Shown one piece after another: positions 9,501-24,500 of a stretch of DNA of 64,000 nt. The translations under genes were made by a program, and so were the position numbers. Each line of letters opens with the position of its first letter. Position 1 is the first letter of the stretch. A model generated the notes under the pieces. It was not told where the DNA came from. It saw only the letters and a program-made list of their open reading frames with translations, and searched no databases. This DNA comes from Palaemon carinicauda. Lineage: Eukaryota; Arthropoda; Malacostraca; Decapoda; Palaemonidae. The DNA lies in contig NC_090761.1 of assembly GCF_036898095.1 (NCBI RefSeq), positions 47,081,916-47,145,915 on the forward strand, in the 5' to 3' direction.

Positions 9501-12500
9501 GACAAAGATTGAAGATTTTTGACAAATTGTCCAGAAATAACTATTACTTGTAACAAAGCGTTAACAAAACTAGTTGAAGCAAAATAAAAAGTAAAAAGGG
9601 GATAATTTATAACATGATTAGATACAGATAAGCGATGGCTTAGCATGAACTCTTTACAATTAATTGATTGGCAAGATACTGTACCATGCGACTTGACTTT
9701 TCTGTAAACAAAAATATGGGAAGCATATATTCTCTATTCGAAAAGTAATAGTTTAGACGGATATCAAATTATATTTCCAGTTACTAGCTATGTTCTAACT
9801 CTAACACAAAATTTACTAAAATCACTAGTGGTAGCAAGAATGTCATTAGCAATAAAGAAAACACTAACCAAAGATAAAGCTCTCAGCAATATTAACAGAA
9901 GAGAAAATGTTATTGGAAAAAACAATTATAAAATGAGTAGCTACTAAATCAGTTTGAAAAACTAGAAAGAATACAAACTATTATATCAACCCTTGCATCC
10001 ACATTATCCAGACATTAAGAAAAACTTTAACCTTGTTAAGCACTTAGCCACTTTTAGAGAGAAAAATGTGGAAGTAAAGCGCAAGATAAGCAAGGCAAAT
10101 AGGGCAGCTGACCTGAGGTGGGGTCAGGGATTGGGTCATTCATATGAAGTGAATAAGTAGTAGTTTTGGAAAGAAGTGAAGAGAGTAAGGAAGGCTGGCT
10201 CAAGAATTGAAGAGAGAGTGAAAGATGGAAATGGAAGGTTGTTAAAAGGAAAGGAGGCAAGGAAAAGGTGGGCGGAATATTTTGAAAGTTTACTGAATGT
10301 TGAGGATAATAGGGAGGCAGATATAATTGCTGTGGCAGGTGTTGAGGTGCCGGTGATGGGAGATGAGAGCGAGAGAGATTACAAGAGAGGAAATTAGGAG
10401 AGCACTAGATGAAACGATAGTGGGAAAAGCATCTGGTATGGATGGTGTGAGAGCTGAGATGTTGAAGGAAGGGTGAAATTGTTTAATGTGTTTTGTGTTG
10501 TCAAAGGTACCAGTAGATTGGGTTTGTGCATGTATTGTACCACTATATAAGGGTAAGGGAGATGTGCACGAGTGTTGTAATTCAAGGGGTATTAGTTTGT
10601 TGAGTATAGTTGGAAAAGTGTATAGTAGAGTACTGATTAATAGGATTAAGGATAAAACAGAGAATGCTATCTTAGAATTACAGGGTGGTTTTAGAAGAGG
10701 TAGGGGTTGTATGAATCAGATTTTTACGGTTAGGCAGATATGCGAGAAATATTTAGCAAAAGGTAAGGTGTATGTTGCATTTATGGATCTGGAGAAAGAG
10801 TAAGATAGAGTTGATAGGGAAGCAATGTGGAATGTGATGAGTGTTACATGGAGTTGGTGGAAGGTTGTTGCAAGCAGTGAAAAGTTTCTACAAAAGTAGT
10901 AAAGCATGTGTTAGGATAGGAAATGAAGTAAGCAATTGGTTTCCGGTGAGAGTGGGGCCGAGATAGGGATGTGTGATGTCGCCGTGGTTGTTTAACTTGT
11001 ATGTGGTGAGAGAGGTGAATGCTCAAGTACTTGGACAAGGAATGAAACTGGTAGACGAGAATGACCATGAATGGGAGGTAAATCAGTTGTTGTTTGCGGA
11101 TGATACTGTACTGGTTGCAGACGCGAAAGAGAAGCTTGGCCGATTAGTGACAGAATTTGAAAGGGTGTGTGAGAGAAGGAAGTTGAGAGTTAATGTGGGT
11201 AAGAGTAAGGTTATGAGATGTACGGGAAGGGAAGGTGATGCGAGGTTGAATGTCATGTTGAATGGAGACTTACTCGTGGAGGTGAATCAGTTCAAGTACT
11301 TGGGGTCTGTTGTTGCAGCAAGTGGTGGAGTGGAAGCAGATGTACGTCAGAGTGAATGAACGGTGCAAAGTGTTGGGGGCAGTTAAGGGAGTAGTAAAAA
11401 ATAGAGGGTTGGCCATAAATGTAAAGAGAGTTCTATATGAGAAAGTGATTGTACCAACTGTGATGTATGGATCGGAGTTGTGGGGAATGAAAGTGACGGA
11501 GACAAAAATTGAATGTGTTTGAGATGAAGTGTAAGGAGTATGGCTGGTGTATCTCGGGTAGATAGGGTTAGGAACGAAGTGATGAGGGTGGGAACAGGTG
11601 TAAGAAATGAGTTAGCAGCTAGAGTGGATATGAATGTGTTGAGGTGGTTTGGCCATGTTGAGAGAATGGAAAATGGCTGTCTGCTAAAGAAGGTGATGAA
11701 TGCTAGAGTTGATGGGAGAAGCACAAGAGGAAGGCCAAGGTTTGGGTGGATGTTTGGAGTGAAGAAAGCTCTGGGTGATAGGAGGATAGATGTGAGAGAG
11801 GCAAGAGAGCATGTTAGAAATAGGAATGAATGGCGAGCGATTGTGACGCAGTTCCGGTAGGCCCTGCTGCTTCCTTCGGTGCCTTAGATGACTGCGGAGG
11901 TAGCTGCAGTAGGGGATTCAGCGTTATGAAGCTTCATCTATGGTGGATAACAGGGGAGGGTGGGCTGTGGCACCCTAGCAGTGCCAGCCGAATTCGGTTG
12001 AGTCCCTTGTCAGGCTGGGAGGAACGTAGAGAGGAGAGGTCCTCTTTTTTATTTCATTTGTTTGAAGTCAGCTACCCCCCAAAATTTGGGGAAAGTGCCT
12101 TGGTATATGTATGTATGTATTTTCTGGTCAAGGGGAAAATTGTTGCTACACTACTGTTTACTTTTACAATATTAATCATGAGTCCCTAGTTGTTTTGTCG
12201 TTATCGGTTTTTCTTCACACGTTTTTCCTATAACTAAACTTTTGTTTTGTTATGAATTTCTTTCAAATTAGGATGCTCAAATAGTATTAATGAAGGTACA
12301 GTATTGTAAAAGTCTAAGGGGCTGAAGATACTGTATGCTGAGAACGCTTTGCACTTCAGACAATATCTAGGTTATAAGGTAAAGTAAACAATGGTTGAAA
12401 TGGTTTGTTCAAACACCACATGATGACGTGAGCTACTGATGTGGAGAATACTCCAGTCATGACCAAGTTGAAACTGATTTCCTATTGATGGCAGTCTTCT

Positions 12501-15500
12501 TATTCAAGTCTATATTCAATCATGAACTGGAATGGGAAGGATGAAGTAGAGTAGAGTCCTTTGTACTAAAACAAAAAAACATAGGGTAATAAAATTTTAA
12601 TATCAACCAATGAAAAACACCTACAGTACTTACTCTTTCCAATGGGCAACATCCATAGGCACCACCTTCAAGCAGGCAACAGGTTGTGTGTGATGGGCAG
12701 TGATACTCTTCATCGGGACATACAATATCACTGACTTGTAATTTATCAATTGTCGATGCTTCTCTCCATTGCAAGGCTTCTAAAGGCTGACTTGGAAATG
12801 ACCATTGGAAAGTTCTTTGCTGGAAGACATTTATATACCATTAATTATTCAGCTCCAAGTAATATTTCAGATTACAAAATATTTATTGGTTTACAAAAAT
12901 GTGCTTTCTTTGTATTTGGTGTATCACTTGATAAAACTTATCAAGCAAGATGAAAAATAATGTATAAAAAACTTCAAATGGCTTAGGAAAGAATCAATCT
13001 TAAAACTTCCTAATTAACTTTGTTTACTGAAAAATTAAACCTTGTAAAACCATCAATATATTAAGTTGGATAATATACACCAATCAACTGTATATCAATT
13101 ATGAGGGATGGAATTTTTGTAATCAATTAAAAAAAAAAAACTGTTAGGAGGAAATGGTAAAAATTATGGGAAGTGCTTCTCCATTAATGAGAAGCAAATA
13201 AGGGATTAGATTGGATTGCGAGCCTTTGGCTATTACAGGCCTGAGATGTAGACAGTAAAGATGGATCAACAAAGAAAAATGAAGTTTGTAAAAATGGGAA
13301 TGTCCAGATGGATGTGAGAAGTCACAAGAAGATATATGACCTGAAATGAGGGTGAATTGAAGTAGAGGAATTACTGTGCTGTATTGCAGAAGGTTCATGT
13401 TATACACAGTGAAGATGACCAGGTCTGTCAAAAGATCATGAAAATAAAAGTGGATGAGAGGAGAAAACAGGTGAAAGCCAAAGTTCAAATGGAAAGATAA
13501 GATGGTACACAGCACAAAAGAAATGCCCAAGAGAGCTAGATACGCAAGACAAAAGGAAGGTGGACAAATCAAAAACAACCCCTTGACATGTCAAATATAC
13601 GACAGGGTATCCAATTTCCTATTTCTTGCAGTTTTATATTTCTGTTTGTGTTTATGTCTATAAGCAGGTACAAAAATATACTCACAACATCACATGTCCC
13701 TAATGTTGAATTGCAATTGGTTCCGTGGGGGCAGCAGTGAATACCATCATCACAACACATTGCATCTGTGTAAGGGCAACAACCGTAACGCTTTCCACTA
13801 ATTTTGCAACATGTGTACTTCTCTGGACAAGGATGACCATCAGGGCAAACTCCACCAGGATCTACAAAGAAAAATACAAAAAGACTTGTAGAATAATTTA
13901 CAATGAATTTGTTAAATAAGCCAACCACAATCAAAATTATCAAATGAAAAAAAAGAATTACGATTATAGATTTTTTTCTTTTTTTTTCTTAACAAAACCC
14001 AGACTTATTCTTTTGTACTAGAGTTATTTTTATATAAAAACACGATAATCATAAATTCCAGGTCTCAACTTTCCATATAACCAAATTGAGAAAAGACAGC
14101 CTAGACTAGGTGGGTTAAACTCCAGGAATCATAAGCTTATCTATTAACACACAAGTTACTTGCATATAAAATATGTATATCAATGGAATGCTTACCTGAA
14201 ACCTGCTGATGATGAGGCTTTCCAACAATATTTTTTGTCTTGAAGCTTTTCCTCATCATCTTATCTCTCAATGGATATGCATTTACTCCAATATTCATTT
14301 CAGCAGACTAAAAGAATAAAAAAAAGACATTCAGTTATGCTGTATACAGGGATATAAATCTGTAAATTTTATAAGGCCTAATTTTACATTTACTATATGC
14401 ATAAGAATTTGTTCCTTCAATAATAAATCTTTGAGATTAAGAAATTCAAATATGATTGTTTATCTAAAAAGGTCAATACTGTACCTTGCAATAAAAATGA
14501 ATAAAAAAATTACAAAGTCTTGTATATGAGGTGCAGAAGAACTAAGAGCAAAATAATGTACAGTATCAAGTACATGTGACAAGGTAAAATTCTGACATTC
14601 TTCACAGAAAAAGATTCAAATAATAATACACTATATATCAACCTCCTCATCTTCATAATATGAATACCCCAGTATTATACTGTATATAAACCTAATCTTC
14701 TTGATAACATATCAAAATCATCTTTACTATTACAAATATCATACATTAATCTAGTCTTCATTACACGAATACATGTACTATGTACTGTACTGTATCATGT
14801 ATCAACTTTTATCTTCTTCATTACATGAAGACTATAATTCAACCTCTTCAATATGAAGACTATAATTCAACATATTCATTATATGAATACTGTATCTCTA
14901 CTGCATCTTTATTAAAAGAATATTCATGAAATAAACCATAGCACAAAGGCTATAAATAAAAATTTGATACTGGAAAATCAGATAAGGTGCGAGACTCTTA
15001 CTCGTTTTAAATTTATTTGAGAAAGCTTATTGATATACTTTACACTTATCAATGCTTATACTTACATAACATCTTCCTGATGGAGTGCATTTCAAACCAT
15101 TGGGACAACAATGAAACCCATCACTGCAACATGTACCATTGTTGAATGGGCAGCAACCATAGCTTCCACTGTACATTTTACAACAGGTAAATCTTGAATG
15201 GCACGCCGTGCTATCAGGGCATTCGTTGGCATCTGCTGGAAATAATTTAACAAAATTTCAGTTAATACAGTAATCTACTACTATTGTATTACTGCATGCT
15301 GTATTACGACAGTTTAACACAATCTGGTTTTCAACATCAACTCAATCTATGATATGGTACATTTTCATTTACAGTTTCCCAGATGCACCAAATTGTTAAG
15401 CGACAAAAAAAACCTACAATGAAAACTATTACTATTCTCTCTTTCAATGTTGAGTTACATAAATTTACTCTTAACTACTATATAAGGAAATAGGGGGTCT

Positions 15501-18500
15501 GAAAATCATTAATGGTGCAACAACTATGCAAAGATTTTCAACTTTCACTTTATTTTTACTTAAATTACCCCCACTAAAACTCAGGCTTGACTGCATTGTA
15601 TTGGTATCCAACTTATTGGTGCTTTCATAATTCTCGCGCAGCCAGCTGTCATCTAGCAGTCAGTTTGTATTGTGCTCTACTTTGTAGCACAGCGATAGTA
15701 CTTACCGACTTTTCATAAGCTATAACAAAGAGGATAGTAATGTAACAGCGTTGCACAGCCGAATGCGGATGATGCACATTATATAAAGGTGGGTACACAC
15801 ATGCGAACAGAACCTTGTATTGCAACAGATTCTTGTAACAAAAATGCAAGTGTGGACGGTTCCTCGAACCCGAACCCAGTTCCCGCGAGGTTCGAGGCTC
15901 CATTCGTTCCCCGTCCCAGCAATTGTCTGGTTTGGGCCCCGAATCAAATCAAAGGGAGTCCTCTTTGCATGTTACGCAATGTGTGGACGGGACTTGTATT
16001 GCATGCTGATCAACAGAGGTTGCTGAACTTGTTAACACAGATTATGAACAAGGCCGTCCATAGTCAAGTCCCTTGTTTTGGTCAGTCAGTACATATATGC
16101 CTACAATGGCGGATTGGAGTGAGGAAAGTGTCCTTCACTCTATTACTTATTACGAAGAAAAGACTTTACTTAGGCATACAAAACACCTGAAACATTTTAA
16201 TAAAATACATCGCAATGATGCATGGATATAGCACAGAAAAACTGGAAAATCGATGGAGGAATGCAAAAGGAAGATAAATTGCTTGCTTAGCGTCTATGAG
16301 AATGTTAAGATTAAGAACAACCCGGACAGACTGATGATCACAGTGGATTACAATGAAGTTACGTGCTTAACGTGGTTAAAGTTTATTCTGCACAATTTGA
16401 CACCTTGTAACGGTATACACGTAACTCAGTTACACATACAAGGTTCAGCCCTCATGTTACCCACCTTAAGGGTTTACGAAATACAAAGTAATAAGGCCTC
16501 CTTGGATTAATTGGGGTTGTAGGGATCAAATAAGATGTAACCTTTCTTTAAGGATACAAGCACAGGGAAACTATTAATTTTTACCGTTAATGTAATATCC
16601 ATATTACTGTATATCAAAATTTTCTTTAATAAGAACCTTAGCAGTACCAGCTGAACTCAGTTGAGTCCCTTGTCAGGCTGGGAGGAACGTAGAGAGTAGA
16701 GGTCCCCTTTTTGTTTTGTTTCATTTGTTGATGTTGGCTACCGCCCAAAATTGGGGGAAGTGCCTTGGTATATGTATGTAAGAACCTTATACGTATACAG
16801 TATTACTGTGCATAATAAAGCAAATACAAAAATTAGGCAAAGGAGCACAACTACGACCATAGCTTGGAATTTTTGGAATTCTAATAATTTTATATTGGTC
16901 TAAGAGAACATCTATTTCACATTTCAAAAAGTTTTATTTTTAAAGAAAGTACATTAAAAATGACATATAAAGTATGGTATTCATGCAAGCAACTCCAGTT
17001 CCATAGGCTATATTTTCTGACCTGTGTACTTTTTTTGCAAAACTAAGGAAAGCTATTAATTTAATAATCATGTCCAATCTAATAAAATTATTTTTTCTGA
17101 TTTCCTAATGAATGAATTATTAGTTTTTCTTATATACTAGTGTGAGGTATTCATATGTAAAAGTTTGCTGCACCTCTCTAAGGTAAGGTATTCTTACTTC
17201 TTTGACTGCTTGACAACTTTCATTTTAAGGTTATACTGAAAGATGCATAGTGTTAGACAGTACCTAAATAGCCCAAAAGTGTAAAATTTACCCATAAAAA
17301 TAGGCAGATGAGATTATCATGTTTAGAAGTCTTGCTCTTGCATGCACATTTGTTACATGTAGCCTATATATGCATGTGGGAGGGAACACTTTTGGATTAG
17401 AGGGAAAGGGATCATCACCAGTAAGCAAATAACCCTAAAATATGATGAAAAATCTCATCATGGGCAAGTAAATAACCCTAAAATATGATGATTATGTCCT
17501 TATGATCCCAGTGGTAAATCAAAATTACCTCTAAATGCCCATACCTACACTAAAGTCTATTCATTCACTTTCTAAAACAAACACTTTGAAGCCTGGGCAT
17601 TTTTTTTTACCAATTTTTGTCATTCAAACTTGAAACAATAGGGAATTTTATGGCCTACATTCTATGATTATCTAAAAAAAAAAAAAAACAATTTGAATAC
17701 TGTATTGCGACTTAAATCTATCATTATCATGAGCCGTAACTGGTCCACTGCAGGACAAAGGCCTCAGACATGTTGTTCCACTCGTGTCTCTTTACAGTCT
17801 TTCAATGCATGTTTATATCTTCGAATGTTCTTAGTTCGTCAATCGATCATATCTTCCTTCCCTTGCTTCTAGCATTTTGTTATTCTTAATATCCAAAACA
17901 AAAAATTTACTTATATGAATGCCAAGCACACTATACTATGCAAGTCATTATTTGAATAAACGAAATAAAATGAAAATCAAATTAAATAACATTTCAGTGC
18001 AATTTATTTTTCTTTCTATATCAAATAACTTACCTGAAAATGGTCTTATACCATTTCCCTCCTGTGTATCTTCAACCTTCAATTTGGGCAATACTGGTTC
18101 CACAATTTCAGCATCTACAGGAACATACCAGTTTGACTGGACTGAGGACCCATTTCTTATACATGACTGATGTGCAATATCACAGTCCATACCTATCAAA
18201 CAAAATTACAACAGGTTGAAAATACTAAAGTTATGAATTAAGTCTTCAAAATAGATGTTCTGTTTGAGAACTAAATAAAGAAACATTAACCTCCATAATT
18301 AAAACACACACACACACACACTCTCTCACTCTAGGTAGATGGAGAACGCTGGGCAGATACATCGACCCCACATAAAAAAAGAAGAAAAAAGATCTATCTA
18401 TCTATCTATCTATCTATATAATATATATATACACTACTTAATAATCATAATCATCAAATTACTGTATATCTTTATATAAGTTACATTAAAAAATTTCATG

Positions 18501-21500
18501 GTCTTACTATGTGGACAACAGTGCACATGATCAGCACAGCATTTAGCCTCGGGGAAGGGACAGCACCCAAATTGTTTATCACTGCTTAGTTGACAGCATG
18601 TCATGAAATCTGGGCACCTAGAAATTTCAAAGAGTTGGTTATCAAAGAGCATAAACTTCCATAAAAGAAATTATTCAAGTATTTCACACTTTATTCTTGC
18701 TGCGTATAAGAAAGACATAGAAAAAGAGCCATGTACTGTACTGAAAAAGTTTGTGCAATAGCCTAAACATATATTGATAAACAAAAGCATACTAAAATAA
18801 ACTCAGAGATAGTGTGTATTTTTCCCCAATACAAACATGCTGTTATTTATTTGGATATTCTTTCAGCAAGGCTGGAAGGTAGCCATTAGACAAGTTCGAG
18901 GTGGCAACCCTGGCTGGGGGGTACCCAGCCACCTCTATACATACTGTACTCTCACAGCTGTGAGCTACGTCACTTTTGGTTGCAGGCAGGACTTCAGGGG
19001 GACAGATGATGGCAGGCTAATTTATACAAATAACTCCAGGTTTGTATTAGTTTGGGAAAAATACAAATATCCGAATTTTTCATTTATTCCCATACTAACA
19101 AACCTTTTGTCATTTATTTGGATGACTCACTCTTAGGTGGGTGAAGTCCTAATTCTGACATGGACAATGACCCAGTTTTACCTAGTACAGTATATGACTG
19201 TAGTCTAGGGAAAACTAACACTTCGCTAAAATATACAAAGCGAGTATAATAGCGGCCTGAACAATTCATTGTGATGAGAGTTTGTCGTCTTATACAAAGA
19301 CATTTCGAATTTACATAGGAAAGCAAGAAGTTTCCCATTGCTTACCTCAGAAAACAATGGGGACGTGGACAGTATATAAATTTATGACATACTGTACTAG
19401 GCTACACATGGGATGTGATGATTACCTGCAGAGGTTGAAGCCAGCTTGCAGAGGGACCTGTGGTGCTGTACCCCAAGGGAGGGGAAGATGCAGAAAAGAA
19501 AAGCCAGACACTCTCTCATTCATCCCAGTCTAAACCTGGGTAACCAATGCTCTCAACCAACTGCTACTTGTCCATCAAAAAGCCTGAGGTATTCTTAAAC
19601 CACTTATTGAGCAGCTACCACAGGACCGATAGTAAAAGTATTGGGCCTCCTGTGGGTCACGTCTTTTAGATACTGGGCTATGAAGGTATTCTGTCTCTTC
19701 CACACACCCGCTTGTAGTAATTGCAACACGGAAAAGTTGCGTTTCAATGCCAAGGACATAATGATGTCCTTGACATCACGGGCTCTAGGTTGTTGAGCCA
19801 GAGGGGGATCAGGAGCCAAGGCTCTTTCGATCACCTGGCGATTCCAAGGAGACAGTGTTCTTAGTGATCCTCCTCTTTACCTTATCCGAGCTAACAAACA
19901 GAGGTGTTAGTCGGGGCAGTGTTGCTGCCGTGCGTTTAAGATAGTATCTCAAACTCCTCACTGAGCATAGTAACAACTGACCTGAATCATTGGTTACAGA
20001 ACGTTGACTCGCAATCTGAAAGAGCCCCATTCTAGGATCCAGTACCCCTGGATTTTGAGTCTTTTCAATAAACTCCGGGACGAAGACGAGTGTCACTTCC
20101 CCCTATCCCCTTGAATGGGCTATGTCATACAGGAGGCCACAAAGTTCACCGAATCTCTTTGCCAAGGCTAAATCGAGCTGGAACACAGTCTTCAAAGTAA
20201 GGTTTCAGTCAGATTCATGGCATAATGGTTCATAGGGAGGTCCTTATAAGGCTCTCTAGATGCAAACCATGTTCCAAGAGGCCTAACCTCTGACTGAGGG
20301 CAAGTAATCTCATAAATCCCGAAGAGGAAATGTCCACACTCCTTTCAGCTTAAAGGCAAGGCTCAAAGCTGAGCAATAGCCTTTCACCGCCGTAACAAAG
20401 AAGCTTTTCCTCCCGATGGTATACAAGGAACAACGCTATTACTGGTAAAGAGGCATCAAGAGGAGAGAGATTCCTTCCAATACACCAACCACAGATTACT
20501 CTCTATTTTGCCTGGTAGACTGAAGTCGAGGACTTACGCAAGTACCCGGACATTCTTTCTGCAACTTATCAGAAAAAGTCCTTCTGAGAGAGGAGACGCT
20601 GGATATTCTCCAAGCGTGAAGTCGAAGCAACTTCACGGTTCTGTGAAAAATGTTTGCTTGTGGTTGTTTGAATAGATCTGGTCGTGGAGGAAGCTTTCTC
20701 GGTAGATCTACTAGAAGTTGCAAGAAGTCCAGAAACCTTTCTGCATGATGCCATATCGGAGCCTTTCTGCATGATGCCATATCGGAGCTACAAAGGTTAT
20801 CATTAGATCTTTGGATGCTCTAGTCTTGTTGAGCAGTCTTCTCATCAGCCAGAGCGGGGTAAAGGAGTACACATCAATGTTGTCCAACCATTGTTGAAAT
20901 GCATCCTGCCATTGAGCCTGAGGGTCCAGGACTGGAGAACAGTACAGCAGAAGCTTGCTGTTCAGAGATGTTGCGAACAGGTGTACAGGTCGGGGAACCC
21001 AACACAGTCGGACTATTCAAAGACCTTTTGGAGCCTACTATTCGAGTCGCTCTGCTCAGATTGTCCGTGAGCACATTTCTCTCGCCGGGAATGAAGCGAG
21101 CTGATAAGACACCCCGAATGTTCTTCAAACTATCTGAGGATCTTTCTTCAAACTATCTGAGGATCTTTACTGCAAGATGGCATAGAGGCTGTGAAAAGGT
21201 AGCACCTTGTTTGTTTATGTAAGCCACTACTGTGGTGTTGTCGCTCATCAACACCACAGTGACCTGCCAGCAACTGTTGGAACTGATGAAGAGCTAGGTA
21301 TGCTACTCTCATCTCTAGAAGAATTGTGTGCTGGTACCTTTCTGACTGATAAAAAGGCCGGAGATCGTGTGATGCAGCAAGCGAGGCCCACACTCTTCTT
21401 TTGATACATCTGTGAAGAGCATCAAATCTGCAGAAGGGACGAAAAGATTCCGACTCCTGCGAAGGTTTTCGTCTGCCATCCACCAATTCAATTCAAGTCA

Positions 21501-24500
21501 GTCAACTGATCCTGAGTAATAGGAACTCCAGTGTCCAGTGGATCCAAGTGTTGGTTCCACACGGACTTCAGCTGCCATTGCAGTAATCTTATCCTGAGGC
21601 AGCCGTTTGGAACCAGACAGAGGGACTTCAGCTGCCATTGCAGTGATCTTATCCTGAGGCGGCCGGAACCAGACAGGAGAGAGAGGTTAGGCGACCTAAC
21701 AGACTCGCCCAACGAGAATCTGGAAGAACTTCCTTTATTAGGAAGGGTGAAGCCACTTCTCTCAGTCGGTGTACTCTTTCGTCTGATGGGAAGACTTTCT
21801 GTTGGACAGTGTCTCTTATCATACAGAGGTATACCAGTCTTTGAGAAGGGAGCTGTGATAACCGAGGTTTATCAGGACACCCCTGATTTTGACAAAACTG
21901 GAGAAGCATGTCTCTGTGACGAAGAAGGGTTGTCTCAGAGTCTGCCAGGATTAGCCAGTCGTCCAGGTATCTGAAGAGACGAATGCTGTTCCTGTGAGCC
22001 CAAGATGTCACTACAGCGATCACACTGTCGCGAGACGAAAGCATAGAACCTTGAACTGGTATATTTTGTCCTCGTGTATCAACCTTAAATACTTCCTTAA
22101 AGACGGATGGATTGGGCTCTGGAAGTATGCGTCCTTTAGATCTGATCTAATGTGCACACAAAGTCCCTTGGTGGAACCGCCTGAATGACAGTGTCTGCCG
22201 TCTCCATTCTGAACAGAGTCTGTTGCAACAAACTTGTTCAAAGGGGAGAGATCTATGACTGGTCTCCAGCCTCCAGTCGCCTTTTACACTAGAAAAATTT
22301 GACTGTAAAAGCCTGGGGACCGGTCCACAACCTCTTGGAGAGCGCCTTTCTGCAGCATGGTCTGGACTTCGGCCCTCAGTTCACATAGAAGCTTAGATGC
22401 ACTGGATCCTGAGTCAGAGGATCGAGAGATTGAATGAACGGGACGCGATACCTTAGAGTGATCACTTTCACCGTCCAGGGATCTGCCCTGTGGAACTGCC
22501 ACCTCTGCCAGAGGCACTGCAGGCATTCTCCCACAAGTAGTAGGCAAAGAGAAATGCCATTCCTAGTGGGAGTGACCACCTCGGCCACTGCCCTTCCCTC
22601 CCTTCTTTCCTCTTTTGGACTTGTTCCCTTACTGGCCTTTGGACTGAAATGGCCATTTAGACACCTTAGTAGGTCCTGAGGCCCTTGAGGTTGAAGGATG
22701 AGATGAAGGTGCTTGCTGGCTGTGAGAAGACTGGAAAGGTTTTCTATAGGGCCTCTATGTCACAGCCCTAAGGAGGAGAGAATCATTTGACGATTACCTT
22801 CATCATTCAGTAGCCCTTTCTATCTCCCATGGAACGAAGAGAGAAGAATCCTCGAGGGTGGAATTCCTCGACCTGGAGACTTCCACCTTCGGCAACTGCT
22901 TGTGGTATCACTTCTCCTGAGTATAGAGTTCGATCGACCACAAGTTGACGATGTGGTGCGATAAGAACTCAAGACTCCAGTCTACCTGGCTGACTCCTTA
23001 GAAAGATATGGAAGCGTACCATGAAGCCCAAGGATCCTAACCATAGGTCGAGTCATAAAGCCGCCTGCATGGCGTACTTAGTGCCCCTCTCAATGTTAAG
23101 GAGCTCAACTGCCGAGAGGAAGGCCCTCAGAGAGTAGAGGGTCTGAGCCAGAAGACCCTTCGTTAGAGATTCTATTAAAAGGTCGAGAGACACGGTGGAA
23201 TGGAGTTCCCCTTCGATCTCATAGTACTTCCTTTGAAGGACAAAAGGAAATGGTTGAGACAGAGTGGAGGAACCTGCCCTCAACGAACTAGAAGTTCCGG
23301 ATATCTGAGCGATAGCCTTCCTTTTGGCGGCCATCAAGCCTTTAGACTAGGGCAAAGCTACCTGTATACTAGTTCTAGGAGGCTTCCGAGTCTCCAAGAT
23401 CTCATCGAGAACCATATCCTTACCCTCCTGGGTGGTGGTACCAGGAGTTAATAGCCTATTGAGGGCCCTCATGCAAGATGGGACCTGCCAAAAGGTATGT
23501 TCCGACTCGCGTCTCTCTTGCTCAGAACTAAAGTTTGGACCTTCTCTGTGCCTCAGCCAAATGAGCTTCCCTTGCTGCAGCGTTCTTTTGTTTCATCTTT
23601 GTGTCCTTAGACTCCCTCAACACAGGACGATACTCCACGGTGTTAGGAGGGGGAACTTGCGAGGGCTTCGAGACACCAGCAGCCGAAGCATTGACAGTGG
23701 AAGCCGAAGGCTCCTCCCTAGGAGGAGGTAAAGAAATCTGACTGCACTACCTCAATTTCTTGAGTGTTGAAAGTATGTACAGCTATCTCCCTGAGCGAGC
23801 CAATGTCCCTACTCGTCCTAGGGTGAATGATGTCTGCGTGAGATGGTGTTACGCGTCTCATCTTTTTCTTCTGCCTCTTAGTCATGGTATTCATTGCCTT
23901 AACCGGAGTAAAAGGCAGGTTGGCCATGCAAGTCAGAAGGAGGCGGCCCCTCGGCACAAGATCGATATGAAGGCGATCCCCGTGCTTTGTCCAACGTTGG
24001 TCTCCTTCTACGGTCGAGACTCCCAAGAGACTAACTTGAAGAGAACTCCTGGGGAAGCCTTGAAGTAGCTCATGACTGGCAGTGGAGGAGCCACACCCTG
24101 AGACTTCTGCTGGGTAGAGAGGAAGGTGCTGACCCATCCAGGAAGCTCAGAACTTGTAGGCAAGCCAGGACCTTCCCTTGAAGGTCCAGGAGGAGAACGT
24201 CCCATAGGGGGAGCTCTAGAGGGAGCCTGCGTAGACGTAGGAGAGAGGTTACAGGATGATGAGGTCCCAGGATGGCGAGTAAGATCGTCATTAGCAGGAG
24301 GCCCTTGGAGGAGCGAACACGAGCAATCACCTTATCAGCACGTGGAGGGTCCAGGAGAGGGAGACAGATGGACTTCGCAAAGCTCCAAAGCCTGAGTTGT
24401 TAAAGTCTCTGGAGAAGGGTCCTTCCTGGCACTGCGCTGAAGGAGACGAACAAGTTCTTCCTTCGAAGGGGATGCAGAGACCCATAAGGTTGGCTATACC

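Noticed and set aside
13144..13578. 144-codon minus-strand frame as an extra granulin exon
   Set aside because: No granulin cysteine pattern, and the neighbouring exons already join in phase without it.
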